The notes: generated by a model from the sequence alone, not told the origin. Positions 31,415 to 43,401 are shown, counted from the first letter of the stretch. The stretch: 44,731 bases of DNA from Aureobasidium sp. EXF-3400 (GCA_024195585.1 SWBL01000384.1:1-44731); one strand, 5' to 3'. Numbers and translations are program-made.

Positions 31415-32165
31415 ACGCACAAAACTCCCCGATACCCGACCCATGAACAATTCCAGAGAGCACGCGATACGAGAAAAACAGAGAAAATATCCTGGAAACG
31501 CTGCTCACACCTTCATCTTTCCCCTTGGGTGATGTCGTGTGACCCTTTCCCTACCGGCGTTATGAAGGCGTAAACGATCTCGCCATACACCATGCGAATC
31601 ACCTGGTACGAGGCTCTTTATCACTCTCCCCCACGTGAACGCTTATTTTTCTTACCCCTTTGCGTTTCTGTTGGTTGCGATCTAATTCCCTTTTTGTCAT
31701 GTTAACGTTGCAAATGTACCGGGCTGGAGGGAGCATGCTTTCTGCCTTCTTCCTGCTTTCTTGTCTGTTTGGTGTTTATACATCGGGGGAAGGAGTCTTT
31801 GGCAATACGAATGCGGGAAGATTGCCGCACTCCAAAGAGGAAGGAAGAGAGAATCATGAGCTTTCTCCTCTAGACGCCAAATGAAAACGAAATATGAAAC
31901 ATGTCTTTCTTGTTCTCTTCGTGTCAGAATTTCCAGCTCCCAAATTATATTTACAGTCGGTAAATTGTTTACCATACTAACCACCTAGGCTTGGCTGCGT
32001 TCGCTCTGGAGCACAATCTCTTTTCTCAGAAGACCATGGGTTCTGTAGCTGCTCAAACTTGAAGTATCGTGCATTGCAAGAGAACATCCAAAGATGTTTG
32101 CTAGGCTGATTCATAGTATTACAGATTTCTGTACGGATAAGTCAAATGGACTGTCGTGCAGGAGT
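31415..32165. other. Intergenic between convergent genes
   Basis: The 3' regions of Rab11 (+) and of the 217-aa hypothetical gene (-) lie here. No gene, structured RNA or repeat was recognised in this 0.75 kb. Confidence 0.5.
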
Positions 32166-32819
32166 TTAAAATTTCCTGAAGCCATCATTGCCAGTGACCA
32201 TGTCCTGGCCCTTTTGACTGATCTCCTGACTTGGTTGCACCCAAGCCTTCGAGGCATCAGTGTGCTTTCCAGTTCCGAACTTTTTGATGCACCAGTCGAG
32301 AACAGTATCAAACTCTCTCCTGCTCTCTTTTGCAAGCGCTTGCTTGTCACCTTGACCTTTTGACAGCTTCTCTAGGCTGTCTACAAAGTCTCGAGCGGAT
32401 TTTTGAGGAGGCATCTTGGTTTCACCTTGGTCTTTTTTCTTTTCGACCTCGGCCTTTTCGTCGTCTGTGGCTTTTCCCCATACCAATTCGAAGGGCTCGG
32501 AACTCGAGACATCGTGGTACCAGGCTCTGGTGTTGTTGAAGTCTCCTTCTATACGGTGGAGGATACCGTGTAGGTACATGGCTTCAAATGCTGGATCGGA
32601 CTGCATGTGCCGCACCAAGAAGTGGGCCGAAGGGAGATCATGGTTGAGAAGATGCAATAGAGCCTCAAGTGCTGGGTGTAGATACAAAGATGCTATCTTG
32701 TCGGTCAAAGTTGGGTCGAGGGCTTTTGCTGGTGGAAGCAGTGGTACGGGGAGAGTTTTGAGGTGAGCGAGCAGCTCGTCAGAGCTGACAGGACTGTTTC
32801 CCGAATACACGCTGGTCAT
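32166..32819 (-). CDS. Hypothetical conserved-looking protein, 217 aa
   Basis: This is a single exon. The start is ATG 32819 (MTSVYSGNSP); the frame extends seven codons upstream only to a TTG. The protein is soluble and largely helical: an N-terminal LLAHLKTLPVPLLPPAKALD, then the compact segment ASLYLHPALEALLHLLNHDL, HFLVRHMQSDPAFEAMYLHG and HRIEGDFNNTRAWYHDVS, followed by a Lys/Glu-rich helix and a C-terminal LDWCIKKFGTG. The central part looks like a folded conserved domain, but I cannot name it. No targeting or membrane signal is seen. It is divergent from the cation diffusion facilitator gene across about 510 bp. Confidence 0.75.
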   Translation of the reverse strand: MTSVYSGNSPVSSDELLAHLKTLPVPLLPPAKALDPTLTDKIASLYLHPALEALLHLLNHDLPSAHFLVRHMQSDPAFEAMYLHGILHRIEGDFNNTRAWYHDVSSSEPFELVWGKATDDEKAEVEKKKDQGETKMPPQKSARDFVDSLEKLSKGQGDKQALAKESRREFDTVLDWCIKKFGTGKHTDASKAWVQPSQEISQKGQDMVTGNDGFRKF

Positions 32820-33330
32820 GGTTTTTGGTTCTGGGTGCAAGACACGTGCATGAACAGGCTCCTCGGAGGCTATATCTAATGGCGTTTCGCATGAATCGCT
32901 TCAATGCGCGGAACATTAATCGTCGTCGTCATGATCCAGCAGGGCAGCGGTGGTCGGCCCGTGGCCGATTCAAATAGCAGGAGACGTCATGTTGCCAAAC
33001 TGGGACACGTGGGATGTGATGGAACCGGTTTTGAATTTGCTGGTGGAGCTCGCGAGCTCCTTGGCCAGCTCTTACGATCAATTCTGTTTATATACACGGC
33101 GCAAGCCTCCAGAATCTGTTCACAAGCTTCTCCGACCCTGGCAATACAAGAGCGAGCAAGTCCGTACTTTGAGCGACACGAAACCCCCCAGATCATCGCG
33201 TCCCCCAGATTCCATCTCACCATCGTCCTTGGCCCGACGTCATTCTCGAGATCGCCAAATAAACAAACCGACACGCGCTCTTCATCGTATACAACCAGGA
33301 GCCAATCTTTGATTCTTTCTGTAGCAGAAT
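32820..33330. other. Divergent promoter, hypothetical gene (-) / CDF transporter (+)
   Basis: No gene is supported. A plus-strand open frame of 146 codons (32904-33344) has biased, featureless composition and overlaps the CDF start in another frame; it is probably 5' UTR. Confidence 0.5.
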
Positions 33331-34768
33331 ATGGTCGGCACTAGAAATGTTGCCTCATTCGGCGTCAAGAGAAGCAAGAGCAATGGCAATGGTCGTCCAG
33401 ACCAGGCAGATGTCGAAACCGGCCTAAACGGCAGGAAGAAACCGAACATGTTCAGATTCAGGGACGCCGCCCGTACTGCCCTACATGACCAAAGAAGAGA
33501 AGACCTCAAGCAGAAAATCTTGGCCGGTGTCGAAGACGTAGACATTGAGCACTTCAGAAAATCTGATGAAGAGCTCAAAGAGATCAAAAACAAGAAAGTC
33601 CGAAAATTCTACCAAGATCAGAATAACCGTCTGGATGACTGGGCCGAAGTCGACGCTCTGGTCAAAGCATTGGCCGATGATGTTCTAGACAGTATGAACC
33701 CAGATGCAGATGGTGATGGCCAACAAGAACGCCATGGAGGTCTGCAAGATGCTGATGGTGCCATTTGGGAGTTCCTTCCCGACGACGTCAAGGAGAACAG
33801 ACAAAAGGCAGAGAAGAAGGCCAAGTGGGCCATCAACATAAACGTCATTGCCAACATTCTGCTTCTGATTGCTAAGCTTGCCGCCGCTTTCTATTCGTCC
33901 TCCCTCTCTCTGATCGCCTCGCTCGTCGACTCGGCTCTAGATCTACTATGTACTCTGATTGTCTGGAGCACTAACAAAATGGTACAATGGCGCCTCAAAG
34001 CACTTCGAAAGCGCTTCCCTGTCGGCCGTCGTCGCCTTGAACCCCTCGGTATCCTCGTATTCTCTATCATCATGGTCATCTCCTTCCTCCAGATCTTGCA
34101 AGAGTCGGTACAAAAGCTCCTGCCCGATGCTCCCCACAAGGCTAAGGAGCTGCCTGCTATCGCTATCGGCGCTATGTTGGCCACCATCATCATCAAGGGT
34201 ATCATCGGTCTAGGATGTGTCCGCATCAAGACCACTCAGGTGCAAGCTCTGGCCCAAGATTGCAAGACAGACGTCGTTTTCAACACTCTATCCCTTCTTT
34301 TCCCTTTCATCGGCTACAAAGCAAATGTGTGGTGGTTGGATCCCGCAGGTGCAGGTGTTCTCTCCCTCTTCATCATCTACGATTGGGCAGGTACCTGCTT
34401 CGAGAACGTCACCAGACTCTCCGGCCAGGCAGCCGACGAGCAGCTGCAGAAGAAGTTGCTGTATCTGTGCTACCGTTTCTCGCCTGTCGTTGATGGCTTC
34501 AAGAGCATCACCAGTTACCACGCCGGCGATGGTATCTGGGTCGAGATTGACATTCTCCTCAGCGACCAAGCTAAGTTGCACAGCACCCACGATATTGCAG
34601 AGACCATTCAGTACACCTGCGAGGGTTTGACAGAGGTCGATCGTTGCTTCGTCACTTGTGACTGTAAGTTTTCTCTCGTTTCCGATTGTCGTTATATAAT
34701 GCTGACCCCTTTCCCTAGACACTTCTTCTGGCCCAAGTGGTCACGCAGCCGACTCAGAAAGAGTCTAG
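33331..34768 (+). CDS. Cation diffusion facilitator, Mn2+-type
   Basis: CDF proteins export divalent metals from the cytosol in exchange for protons. Exons are 33331-34663 and 34719-34768, separated by a 55-nt intron (GTAAGT..TAG), giving 460 aa. A hydrophilic N-terminus of about 165 residues precedes the membrane domain, which begins near AININVIANILLLIAKLAAAF. The metal-binding helices carry DSALD (TM2) and DCKTD (TM5), the D-x3-D pattern associated with manganese-type CDFs. The cytosolic C-terminal domain follows, with ITSYHAGDGIWVEIDILL, HDIAETIQYTCEGL and CFVTCDYTSSGPSGH, the last made only after splicing. Location is probably an internal membrane such as Golgi, vacuole or ER. Metal preference is inferred from motif class. 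Confidence 0.93.
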
Positions 34769-35239
34769 AGAGACAAAGATCGTAAAGCGTCTGGTGCGCG
34801 GGAGCATACCATGTTTGCATCCACCAAAGCTCTTTTCTTATCATGTTCAACATAGGTCCATCTGTGATGGACGACACTTTACCGTACGCCTCCTGGTTTT
34901 GAGGCATCCAAAGGATGACAAAAAGTCATCTTACCTTGACAGGCAATGTCTGCATAAACCTGCATCTAGCATCTGGCATCTGGCATTCCTATACTTTTTC
35001 ATTCCTTGTTCTGCATCTTGTACCATAAAAATCGTTGTAGTTCCCAAAAATTCGATTATTCTTTTTGTCTAGACGTTTGCTTGCTTGCTTTGCCATCTTG
35101 GAACCTTGAACCTTGCTTCACTAGACATCACATTGTAACCGCATTCAGCAGAGGACTGATCTGACTTGCATAGATTGATCTAGCTACGCGCATCATTTAT
35201 ATCGTATAAGGTCATTTTCGTGTTGTGTAAAGCACCACT
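34769..35239. other. Intergenic between convergent genes
   Basis: These are the facing 3' UTRs of the CDF transporter (+) and the aminopeptidase (-). The sequence is AT-rich with no coding signal. Confidence 0.55.
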
Positions 35240-38117
35240 CTACTTCATGTAACCATGAGCCGACAGCCACTCTCTAACAATCTCAAGATCGTGCTGTGCG
35301 TATCTGGCTCTGCCCTTGATCGTGTCGCTAACGACAGCAAGACCACGGTCGTAGCCAGCGTTGTCCTTGTCCTTGAAGAAGTTGGCAATATCCTTCTCCA
35401 CCTCAAAGCTCGAGAATCTGTTCAAGCTCATGCGGAGGTATCTCTCTAGGACGACCATGTTGTTGCCGAGACGCTCTCTCAGCATGGTCCAGTTCTCCTT
35501 GACGAAGTGCCAGACTTCGAGCTTGGTCTTTGAGTTGAGAGCCAATGCTCTGGAAGGAGTGTGCAGATCTTGAGTGGCGACGGCGCCACTGAAAGACCAC
35601 TTGAGGTATTCTCTGGCCAACTCGGTTGACTGGACTCTGCCGAGGGCTTGAAGAGCAATCTCCTTGCCATCGACCGAGGTTGTGTTAAGGTACTCTTTCA
35701 TGACAGCATCGTATGCGGGCTTACCACCTTCCTTGACAGCGATCTTGAAGGTAGCTGTGCGCAGACTGGGGTGGATAGCCTTCTTGTCACCACCCTCAGT
35801 GAAAGCGGTGAAACGCTTCTTAGCTTCGGTAACAGTAGCCTCGTGTCCTGCCATACCAGCAGAAGCGAGCAGAAGAGCACGCAGCTGACCAGTCAGATAA
35901 TCATCGTGAGGAGCGAAATCCCAGCCGATCTTATCAGTGGCTTCGCTGACCAAGCGCAAAGTGTACTGGCGAAGACCCTCAGAAACCTGCTCGTCATCGG
36001 CAAAGACAGATCTAATGTTGCCGAGACTCGAAAGAACTTCGGACCAGACAAGGTAGTTGGTCTCTTTAGTAAAGCCCTCGAGGAAAGAAAGGACACCAGC
36101 AGTGGTTGCATCACCGGAGATGGCAAGAGCTGCAGCATCACCGATCAGACCAATCTTGTCTTGAGGAGAGAGCTTATCAAGCTGGGTTGAAAGTTGGGTG
36201 AGTCTCTTGGGAGGAAGGTTCGTGCGGTAGAAGCCGGTCTGTTCAGAGTTGAGCTTGTAGAAGCTGTCATCGACGTCACGGATAGTGTCCTCCTTAGCAG
36301 TGAGAGAGCCGCTCTTGACCTCGGATGTGTTCGAGCCAGACTTGAGACCAAGAGGAATCCACCAGGTGGTCTCGTCTTCTTCGGGCTTGACGTCTCCGCC
36401 GCTGAGGAAGCGAGACTGCTTGACACTGATTTGACCGGGCTCTTCTGCTACAGTGACAACAGGGAAACCGATCTTACGAATCCAGGGATCCATGAAAGTG
36501 TTGACGTCCTTTCCACTAGCCTTGCTGAGAGCAGACCACAGATCGCTAGTGGTAGCGTTTTGGTACTTGTGGGCCTGAAGGTAGTCTCCAACACCGTGCA
36601 AGAAGGTTTCAACACCCAAATGGGAAGCCAGCATACGAATGACCGAACTTCCCTTGAGATAACTGATAGAATCAAAGATCTGATCGACCTCCAGTGCGTT
36701 CCTGACGGGAACCTCGATAGGATGAGAAGTTCTCAGGGAGTCCAGGTTGAATGCAGTTTGCATAGATTCGGTGACAAATTGAGACCAGACTGACCAATCC
36801 GGGTGAAGGTGATCCACGGCCAACCAGCCGACCCAGGTAGCGAAACCCTCGTTCAACCAGAGTTCTGACCACCAGTCCATAGTGACGAGGTTTCCAAACC
36901 ATTGGTGGGCAAGTTCGTGAGCAACAACGTAGACAATACGGTTCTTGTACTTCTGGTCCGAGGCGTACTCGTCGAAAAGGACGGCAGTAGTTCTACACAG
37001 TTCGTCAGATGTGCGCATGCAAAATTGTGAAGGTCAACCAACCTGTAGGTGATCAAACCCCAGTTCTCCATGGCACCGTGCGACTAAAATCCCTGGTCAG
37101 CATAACTCTCACCAGCATGAAGGAACACAAGAATCAGGAAACATACAAATTCGTGAACAGCCAAAAGGTCGACCTTGGGGAGAGGGTATTCAATACGGAA
37201 GATCTCGGAGAAGTAGTCGACAACCTGGTGAGCGCTCTCCAGGGCCAACTTGCCCTGTTCCTTGAGGCCTCTAGTGGTGTAGACTCTGACGGGGAGGTTC
37301 TTGCCGTTGTACTTGCGTCTAGTAAAGTCCTCGATGTATTCAAAGTCACCGAAAGCCCAAGCCAGAAGGTAGGTGCTCATGATGGGAGTGCGGTCGAAAG
37401 AAACAATCTTTGTGCCGGACTTGTTGCCCTTCTTGACTTCCTTCTCAGGCATGTTCGATAGAGCGGTTTGGTCCTCGGGAATCTCAATCTCGAAGTCGAA
37501 AGTTGCCTTGAGGTTGGGCTCGTCGAAACAGGGGAAAGCTCTGCGAGCGTCGCAAGACTCGAATTGAGTGGACAGCATGTAGTGGTATTCAGAGTCTCTG
37601 GGGACAGATGCGGCGGCAGGGACGGTGGGCTTGTACTTGGAGCGGTAGAATCCAGCCATCTGGAATAACGAGTATGTTAGCATCGGTTCTTGTCGGTGCA
37701 ATGCGGATACTGACATCGTTGTTCATGATACCGCTGAACTTGACCGAGACGACAGCCTTGTGCGATTGAGGGATAGGCTGGTCGAAATGGAAGGTAGCTC
37801 TCTGGTTCTTCTCATCGTAGGTGATGTTGGAAGCCTTGATGGCACCCTCGGTCTTTCCTTGTTCGGTCGAAATCTGAGCGCTTTGGACCTTGAGCTGGTG
37901 GGTGTTCAGAGTGATTTCCTTGGTCTCTTGCTTGACCTCGACGTCAATGTCGACCTTGCCCTGGTAGGTCCAGCTACCGCCGAGCTCGAGATCGAATAGG
38001 GAGATGGCATAGTTAGTTGGCTTGACCCTGTAAAAAAACAATGTCAGCGATTCGGTTGGGAGCATAAAGCGTAGCTCAGAGGACATACACGTCGGGAAGA
38101 ACGTCTCTGTCGGCCAT
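35240..38117 (-). CDS. APE2: M1 zinc aminopeptidase (Ape2/Aap1, puromycin-sensitive type)
   Basis: This enzyme cleaves N-terminal residues from peptides. Exons in transcript order are 38117-38089, 38027-37715, 37659-37147, 37083-37043 and 36992-35240, with introns of 50-63 nt, giving 882 aa, normal for the family. The substrate-anchoring GAMEN motif is at 288-292, formed within the 41-nt fourth exon. The zinc site HELAH is at 324-328 with the third ligand Glu347 in WLNEGFATW. The N-terminal domain begins LPDVVKPTNYAISLFDLELGG, as in fungal Ape2 relatives. The C-terminal ERAP1-like helical domain is complete and ends LSAHGYMK. No leader is visible with ATG 38117, so the protein is cytosolic unless an upstream exon adds one. 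Confidence 0.95.
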
Positions 38118-38918
38118 GATTTTGACCAAGGTGCTTGAAGCAGAGCTTGAACAATGTCTAGCAAGGGATTTTGTAGTGAAGGATGAAGGAACGAAAGATG
38201 GCTGCAAGGGCACAAAGCAGTTTAATCTGGATCTGTCTCCAGGGCGTCGGATAGGGCGTGAGTGGCGTGTGGTGTTGCACGAGTACAAACGAGGAAGGAG
38301 GGCGCTCGGGAGCTCTTTTGCGACTGGTGCTGCCCCTCCCCCGCGCTGACCCTGCAGCACATTGTGGATCCCTCGCCGAAGCAGCGACGACTTTTGCATC
38401 TGACAGACAGCCTGCCTCTGAGATAAGAGGCCACTCGAGTACTGCTTGGTCCCTCACAGTGACCAGAGCATGGGCTGCTGGTTTCTGCGCGGGGATTGCT
38501 TCTCAGCCGCTTCGGCGAATGCAGACAAGTCGGCTCTTTTTACCGGTTGCTTTATTAAGCTCAAGACAATTGCTGTTCACAGATGGATTTGTCGAAATTA
38601 GCTAGGTACTCTGACCATGCTTCGCTTGCTGCCGAAAGAGCCTTGTCTTTTGATACGAGTCCTTCTTACAAATGGTTACGACAGAAGCTTGCTCCTCCAT
38701 TGCGACGGCAGTATCTGCAGTCCAGAGCCGAACTGCTCTTTCGTCAACCCCTCCTTCATTACTGTACAAGGCATCGATGCACCGCCGTGTTGAACTCCAA
38801 ATATGCAATATTCCTTAGTCCCAAATGTCCTATGCTGTCGTGTGACCCAACGCCCGAAATGCTTCTCTCATGTCATTATGCCTCCAAGGTCTTCGTTTGA
38901 TGGTTGTGCTTCAATCTT
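38118..38918. other. Intergenic, aminopeptidase promoter
   Basis: This 0.8-kb stretch lies between the aminopeptidase start and the 3' end of the next minus-strand gene. Overlapping open frames on both strands around 38250-38600 are Ser/Arg-rich and mutually antisense, without family features. No RNA gene was seen. Confidence 0.5.
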
Positions 38919-39581
38919 CTAGAGCCTCACGGCGACGTCGATGCATGGTATGCGCCACTCTTTCTTTCCGAACATGTCTTTCAACCACTCCGCCACGCTG
39001 ATCTGCGGTTGTACATCGAGTCCTGTCCTCTTCGAGAACCCATCCGTGACAGAATGTGCGATCGATGCTGCTGCCGATTGGATGACTGAGGATGCTACTG
39101 CCATGTTGTCTCCGAGAGTGGTCGTTGTAGAGTTTCCGGTATGCGCCGAGGACGACGAGTCGGGCTGCGGCTCGAACCAATTATTGTGGAAGTCGTAGAC
39201 GGAGATGACAAGAACGGTCAGAAGCAGCGAGCAGTAGACGCAAGGTCGATTCAGATAGTACATGGCCGAGATGAAGAGTACCAGGTAGAGCGGCGGTACA
39301 TTCGAACTGTTGTTTTGGTCAGCAACATGATCTCCGCTGCTGCGATCGGCAGGACTGACATGAAGAAGAGGACTGGAAGCCATGTCCGTAGGCAAAACAT
39401 GATTGCTACCAATTCCGGGTCGCTTGGCTATGAGGCCCTCTGAACTGTTTGAATCGTCCCTTAGGTTGGGTTGCGTCGAGAATAACAAAGTGTTTGGTTC
39501 CTCGTTAGGAGGGTCATCACAGAGGCCGCGAGTCTTGGCTTCGTCACTTCCCTCCTTCGGCTCCTCCGCGCCTGAGCACAT
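38919..39581 (-). CDS. Hypothetical single-span membrane protein, 220 aa
   Basis: This is a single exon with start ATG 39581. The N-terminal ~95 residues are hydrophilic and disordered-looking, rich in Glu, Asp, Ser and Pro. A hydrophobic stretch, LYLVLFISAMYYLNR followed by VYCSLLLTVLVISVYDF, at about 97-132 could be one long or two short membrane helices. The C-terminal ~85 residues contain a Ser/Thr-rich linker (SSSSAHTGNSTTTTLGD) and an amphipathic segment ending SVAEWLKDMFGKKEW. The family is not recognised. The membrane segment and lack of low-complexity bias at the C-terminus favour a real gene, but with no intron or known domain the evidence is moderate. It is divergent from the GTPase gene. 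Confidence 0.6.
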   Translation of the reverse strand: MCSGAEEPKEGSDEAKTRGLCDDPPNEEPNTLLFSTQPNLRDDSNSSEGLIAKRPGIGSNHVLPTDMASSPLLHVSPADRSSGDHVADQNNSSNVPPLYLVLFISAMYYLNRPCVYCSLLLTVLVISVYDFHNNWFEPQPDSSSSAHTGNSTTTTLGDNMAVASSVIQSAAASIAHSVTDGFSKRTGLDVQPQISVAEWLKDMFGKKEWRIPCIDVAVRL

Positions 39582-40147
39582 CAACCTCTACTCTCGCCCT
39601 GCATCACAAACACTCGTAATTTTCACACATATGAGGCTCGAAATCCTGGACCTTAGGTATTGTCCGTAGTTATGTGCTGTGCATCGCGCCTCATGCGTGT
39701 CTGATACCCTGCGTCGTGTGAGAGACACGGCTTCAGTCGTAGCGAATCATCACTTCACTGGACTGTCTTTTGCTTGCTTCAGTGCAGTCTTAACAGTGTC
39801 TCTTCTGTCACTCAACACACCGCCTCCAGAACTCCGCTGGGTGGTTCTCTACATAAAAGCCACCACTCCCTTGCTACCCTCTTCCTCTACATCATCAAGA
39901 TAAGTCGACATCGCGAACAATCAAGAGGATCTCCTGCATCTACCTCACTGCCTTGCACTACCAACCTATCCTCACATTCTCCCTTTTCGGCTCTCACTCT
40001 GATGTTTCACTTGGTCGTCCCATCATAGTGAACCTCTACACCAACACCACACTATTTCTATATTAAGCTACCTCCACACCTTCTGCGCCTACTTCTTCTT
40101 CTCCTTCTCTCAAACACAATCATTCCAACGATCTTCGAACGTTGAAC
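39582..40147. other. Divergent promoter, hypothetical gene (-) / GTPase (+)
   Basis: No coding region is supported. A pyrimidine-rich stretch (about 40060-40120) just upstream of the GTPase ATG resembles the CT-rich leaders common near fungal transcription starts. Confidence 0.5.
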
Positions 40148-43100
40148 ATGGCATCAAGGTCTGTATTACCGGAAAACCCAGAACCCTTGCTGGGCCTCTT
40201 GGGCAGTCGAAAGCGGACGCTTGTGGACGAGGACACCAATGCAGAAGATCAAGCAAACAAGAGACAACACACAACACCCGACATCCGCGACGATGATGAC
40301 ATCTCACTGGACTCTGACGTGGAGTCATTGTTTAATGAAACAGATGACACTGAAGACACTGAGATGGTTGACAAGGAGCCTGAGCAGGGCCCTGTTCTCT
40401 GGTCAGCAGATCAAGAGGAGTATCCTCCATGCGCAATATATCATGAAGATGTTAAGAAGCATCAAGCCCGGATATCAGAGCTCGCTGTCAACGTTGGCGT
40501 TCATTCTGCGAAAATTTCCAATAATGGAAGTGATATGGCTAAGTTGCATGCAGAAGCTATTGCGATTCAGAAGTTTCCAGAGCCAAAGAAAGTCATCATC
40601 GCGCTTATGGGAGACGCTGGCTCAGGTACGACAGACAACCAGAGGTATTGCAATCGTGCTGATGATGTTACAGGTAAAAGCTCGCTGATCAATTCTATTC
40701 TGGATATCCCACACATTGCCAAAGAGGTATTCAGGTTCTTCTCGGCTATTGAATCTCATCGGCTGACGCATGAAATAAGGGTAATTATGGCAGCGCGTGT
40801 ACATGTGCCCCAACCGAGTACATGTCCGCTTTTCTAGAACAGACAAAAAAGTTCGCTGCGAAAGTCGAGTTTCTCAACGCCGCACAGAGATGCAAGCTTT
40901 TGAAAGACCATCTCAGAGACTATGCATTCTTCAACTTCGAGAAAGACGAAGATTGGACTTTCGAGGAAACGAAGGAGTATCGTGCACAAGCTCAAACCGC
41001 CGAAGACACTTTTCTGGATCTTTTCCGTGGCAAACCATCCTTTGAAAACCGCGAAGAGCTGGAGTCGCACATCCGCACAGTTCATGAGAGTGGTACTGAG
41101 GCTACGTTTGTTGCACAGCTTGAAGTTTGGTGCAATGAGCTCATCGCCGCCCATGCTTCGTCTCTACACCTGGGCATGATCGAGACTGACCAGGCTTTCC
41201 GACTCCGTAGAGCTCTCAGCCCTGTCTTGTCTTCTGGAAACTCATCTAATGATGAGCCGCGACTTTGGCCGTTGGTGCTGAAGGTCAGGTGAGTAAGGGC
41301 AAAGAAATACCCTTCTTCAGAATTGACACATATTGACTTTTATAGCATTGGCATCCAGGGTTGCCGGCTGCTCGAGAACTTGATCATCGTCGATATGCCA
41401 GGTATTTGGTAACGTTCCTCGTCGGTTGGATGTAGCTAACCATTTTAGGCGTATCCGACATCAGTCGAGTTCGTGTCAGAGCCAGCAAAAACTACTTGCG
41501 AAACTGCGATTTTCTGTGGATCATTGCACCCGTCCAGCGCTGTATATCCGACACGGGCGTCGATTCCATTCTCTTCGAATACGGTGAGCGGTTTGCAGGT
41601 CGTCTTGCCTTGATATGCACGAAGATCGACGACAGAATGAGCTGCGAGGCTTTTAAAGATGAGTATCCACAAGCCGCGAAGCAGATGGAAAAGTTTGAGA
41701 AAGCCCTCAAGGAAGCTAAGACGAACTATTTCAAAGCCAAGGCTCAGCTGAGAAGAGTCACAAAGCCGTCTACTCTCGAAGAGCGTAATGCAGAAGTCGA
41801 AAGATGTCGCGAAAGGTACCAGAAGGTGGTGGACGCCCGTTTGAGATTCATGATTCTCAAGCGAAATCAGAAAGTTGCGCAACAGATCTACGAGAAGAAG
41901 TCAGAATACTTCGTGAGGTGCGAGAATGGACCCGTCTTCTTCGTATCCAACGAGCACTATATGTGGCTCAAAGGATTCAAAGATTCGGCGACGGAGGATG
42001 TCTCTGCACAGCTGAGTGCTGAGATGACAGGCATACCAGCTCTCCGCGCATATGCACTTTCCATCCCTGCGAAAGATATGTGGTCGACTCTCATGGCTCA
42101 TATCCAGCATGCTGGCGTCACTTCCATGAGATCTCTCGCCATCTGGGCTGCCAGAACTGGTGCAGATAATGGAGACAAACTCAAGACCATCAAAGAGAAC
42201 AGCACAAGAGCAAGTACAAATTGTCGACTGATTGATCTATGGACTAACATTTACCCAGGAACTGGACCATGCTATCGCAACTTATGTTGCAGCCATCAAG
42301 AACGAAGCTCTAAAATTGTTGGCTGTCACAATGCGTGTAGCCCTTGCCGAAGTTGCTCAGAAAGGCTACGACTACCTGCACAACGAAGTGCGTGGATGGT
42401 TCTGGAGCACCATCAGGGCATTTATAGAACGGGAAGGCACGTATGCTTCCAAGGCAGTCGGCTTCATGGATTGGAATTCCAAGCTAAGACGACCAGCTGT
42501 ACGTCACTTGGGGCCAGGCTGGACAGAGTTATTTGTGAAAGAAAGAGCACACATGACGACCGCAGAGACGAAATTCAAAGGCAATCTGGATGTTCTCCAA
42601 CACGATTTGAAGGGTATGATTGAATAGACTTCTGTTCCGTCAATCTCTAGCTAACATAAACCATAGAGATCATGAGCCTTGACAACATCCCCGTGGAACA
42701 GTTCGGTGGTCTCATCACAGCCCAGAAACACGGTATTGCGCGGGCCACCGAGAAATGTCGCGACAACATGGACAAAGAGCTCAGGTGCGTTTGGAACCAA
42801 CCATTGATCTCAGAGCAGTTTCTCACAAAGTGTAGAATCATTAGGCATCTTACTGATCATGATAGCGACGATGGCTATTTTGCTCAAGCAATGAGACCGA
42901 CGTACAGAGAAGCCGCTCAAGTCAGAGGCAAGATTTCACGTGTTATAATCTATATGCCCATCATGCTGACTAGGATCAGGCACCGGCTACAAGAACAACG
43001 TAATGACAATGCTGGAAGACCAAGTCAACAACAGAACTCATGATTCTCCATTCATCAGAATGGTAGACTACGCTACCAACAAGGTCGATCAACATGCAAG

Positions 43101-43401
43101 AACCTTCTCCGAGGACCTGCACAAGGAATGCCACAACATCTACAACGAGGTTTTCAACCAGTTTGGAGGACTCGTGACCGAGGCTGAAGACGACAACAAA
43201 GACGTTGTAACTGTCAAGGCAGCACTCCGCGACTATCTGCCATACGTCGTCGACGAGATGGCCGACATCATCAGGAGACTGAAGGAGATTGAGAAGAACC
43301 CTCGTCCCAAGACCACCACACCCAAAAGTGGCAAGATCAAGAAGGAAGAGAAGCAGCAAAAGTCCAAAGTCAAACCCGAGGTCAAGCATGAGCAGCTGTG
43401 A
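40148..43401 (+). CDS. Dynamin-like nuclear GTPase, SLIP-GC-like, nine exons
   Basis: Exons are 40148-40625, 40674-40726, 40780-41288, 41346-41401, 41449-42209, 42259-42613, 42667-42784, 42836-42927 and 42980-43401, about 947 aa. The N-terminus is acidic with a basic, bipartite-NLS-like stretch (SRKRTLVDED..NKRQH). The P-loop GDAGSGKSS (155-163) is created by splicing, GSACT forms switch I, DMPG is at 363-366 and TKID at 423-426, so a complete G domain is present. Long helical regions follow, and the tail is Lys-rich (KSGKIKKEEKQQKSK). Architecture resembles the SLIP-GC/fungal nuclear dynamin-like GTPases, often expanded in fungi and of unclear function. Two introns appear to use GC donors (42210, GCAAGT; 42928, GCAAGA). 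The 42785-42835 intron is stopless and could be retained, adding 17 residues. Confidence 0.85.

Noticed and set aside
32904..33344. 146-codon plus-strand frame before the CDF gene
   Set aside because: No ATG-to-stop evidence of conservation, mixed basic composition, and it overlaps the CDF start in another frame; probably 5' UTR.
36993..37146. Apparent break of the aminopeptidase frame
   Set aside because: Two introns flanking a 41-nt exon rebuild HEFSHGAMENWGLITYR exactly; no lesion.
42772..43043. Continuous reading of the GTPase through 42928-43043 to a stop
   Set aside because: It ends in a low-quality tail, while splicing at 42928-42979 restores a long conserved-looking frame to 43401.
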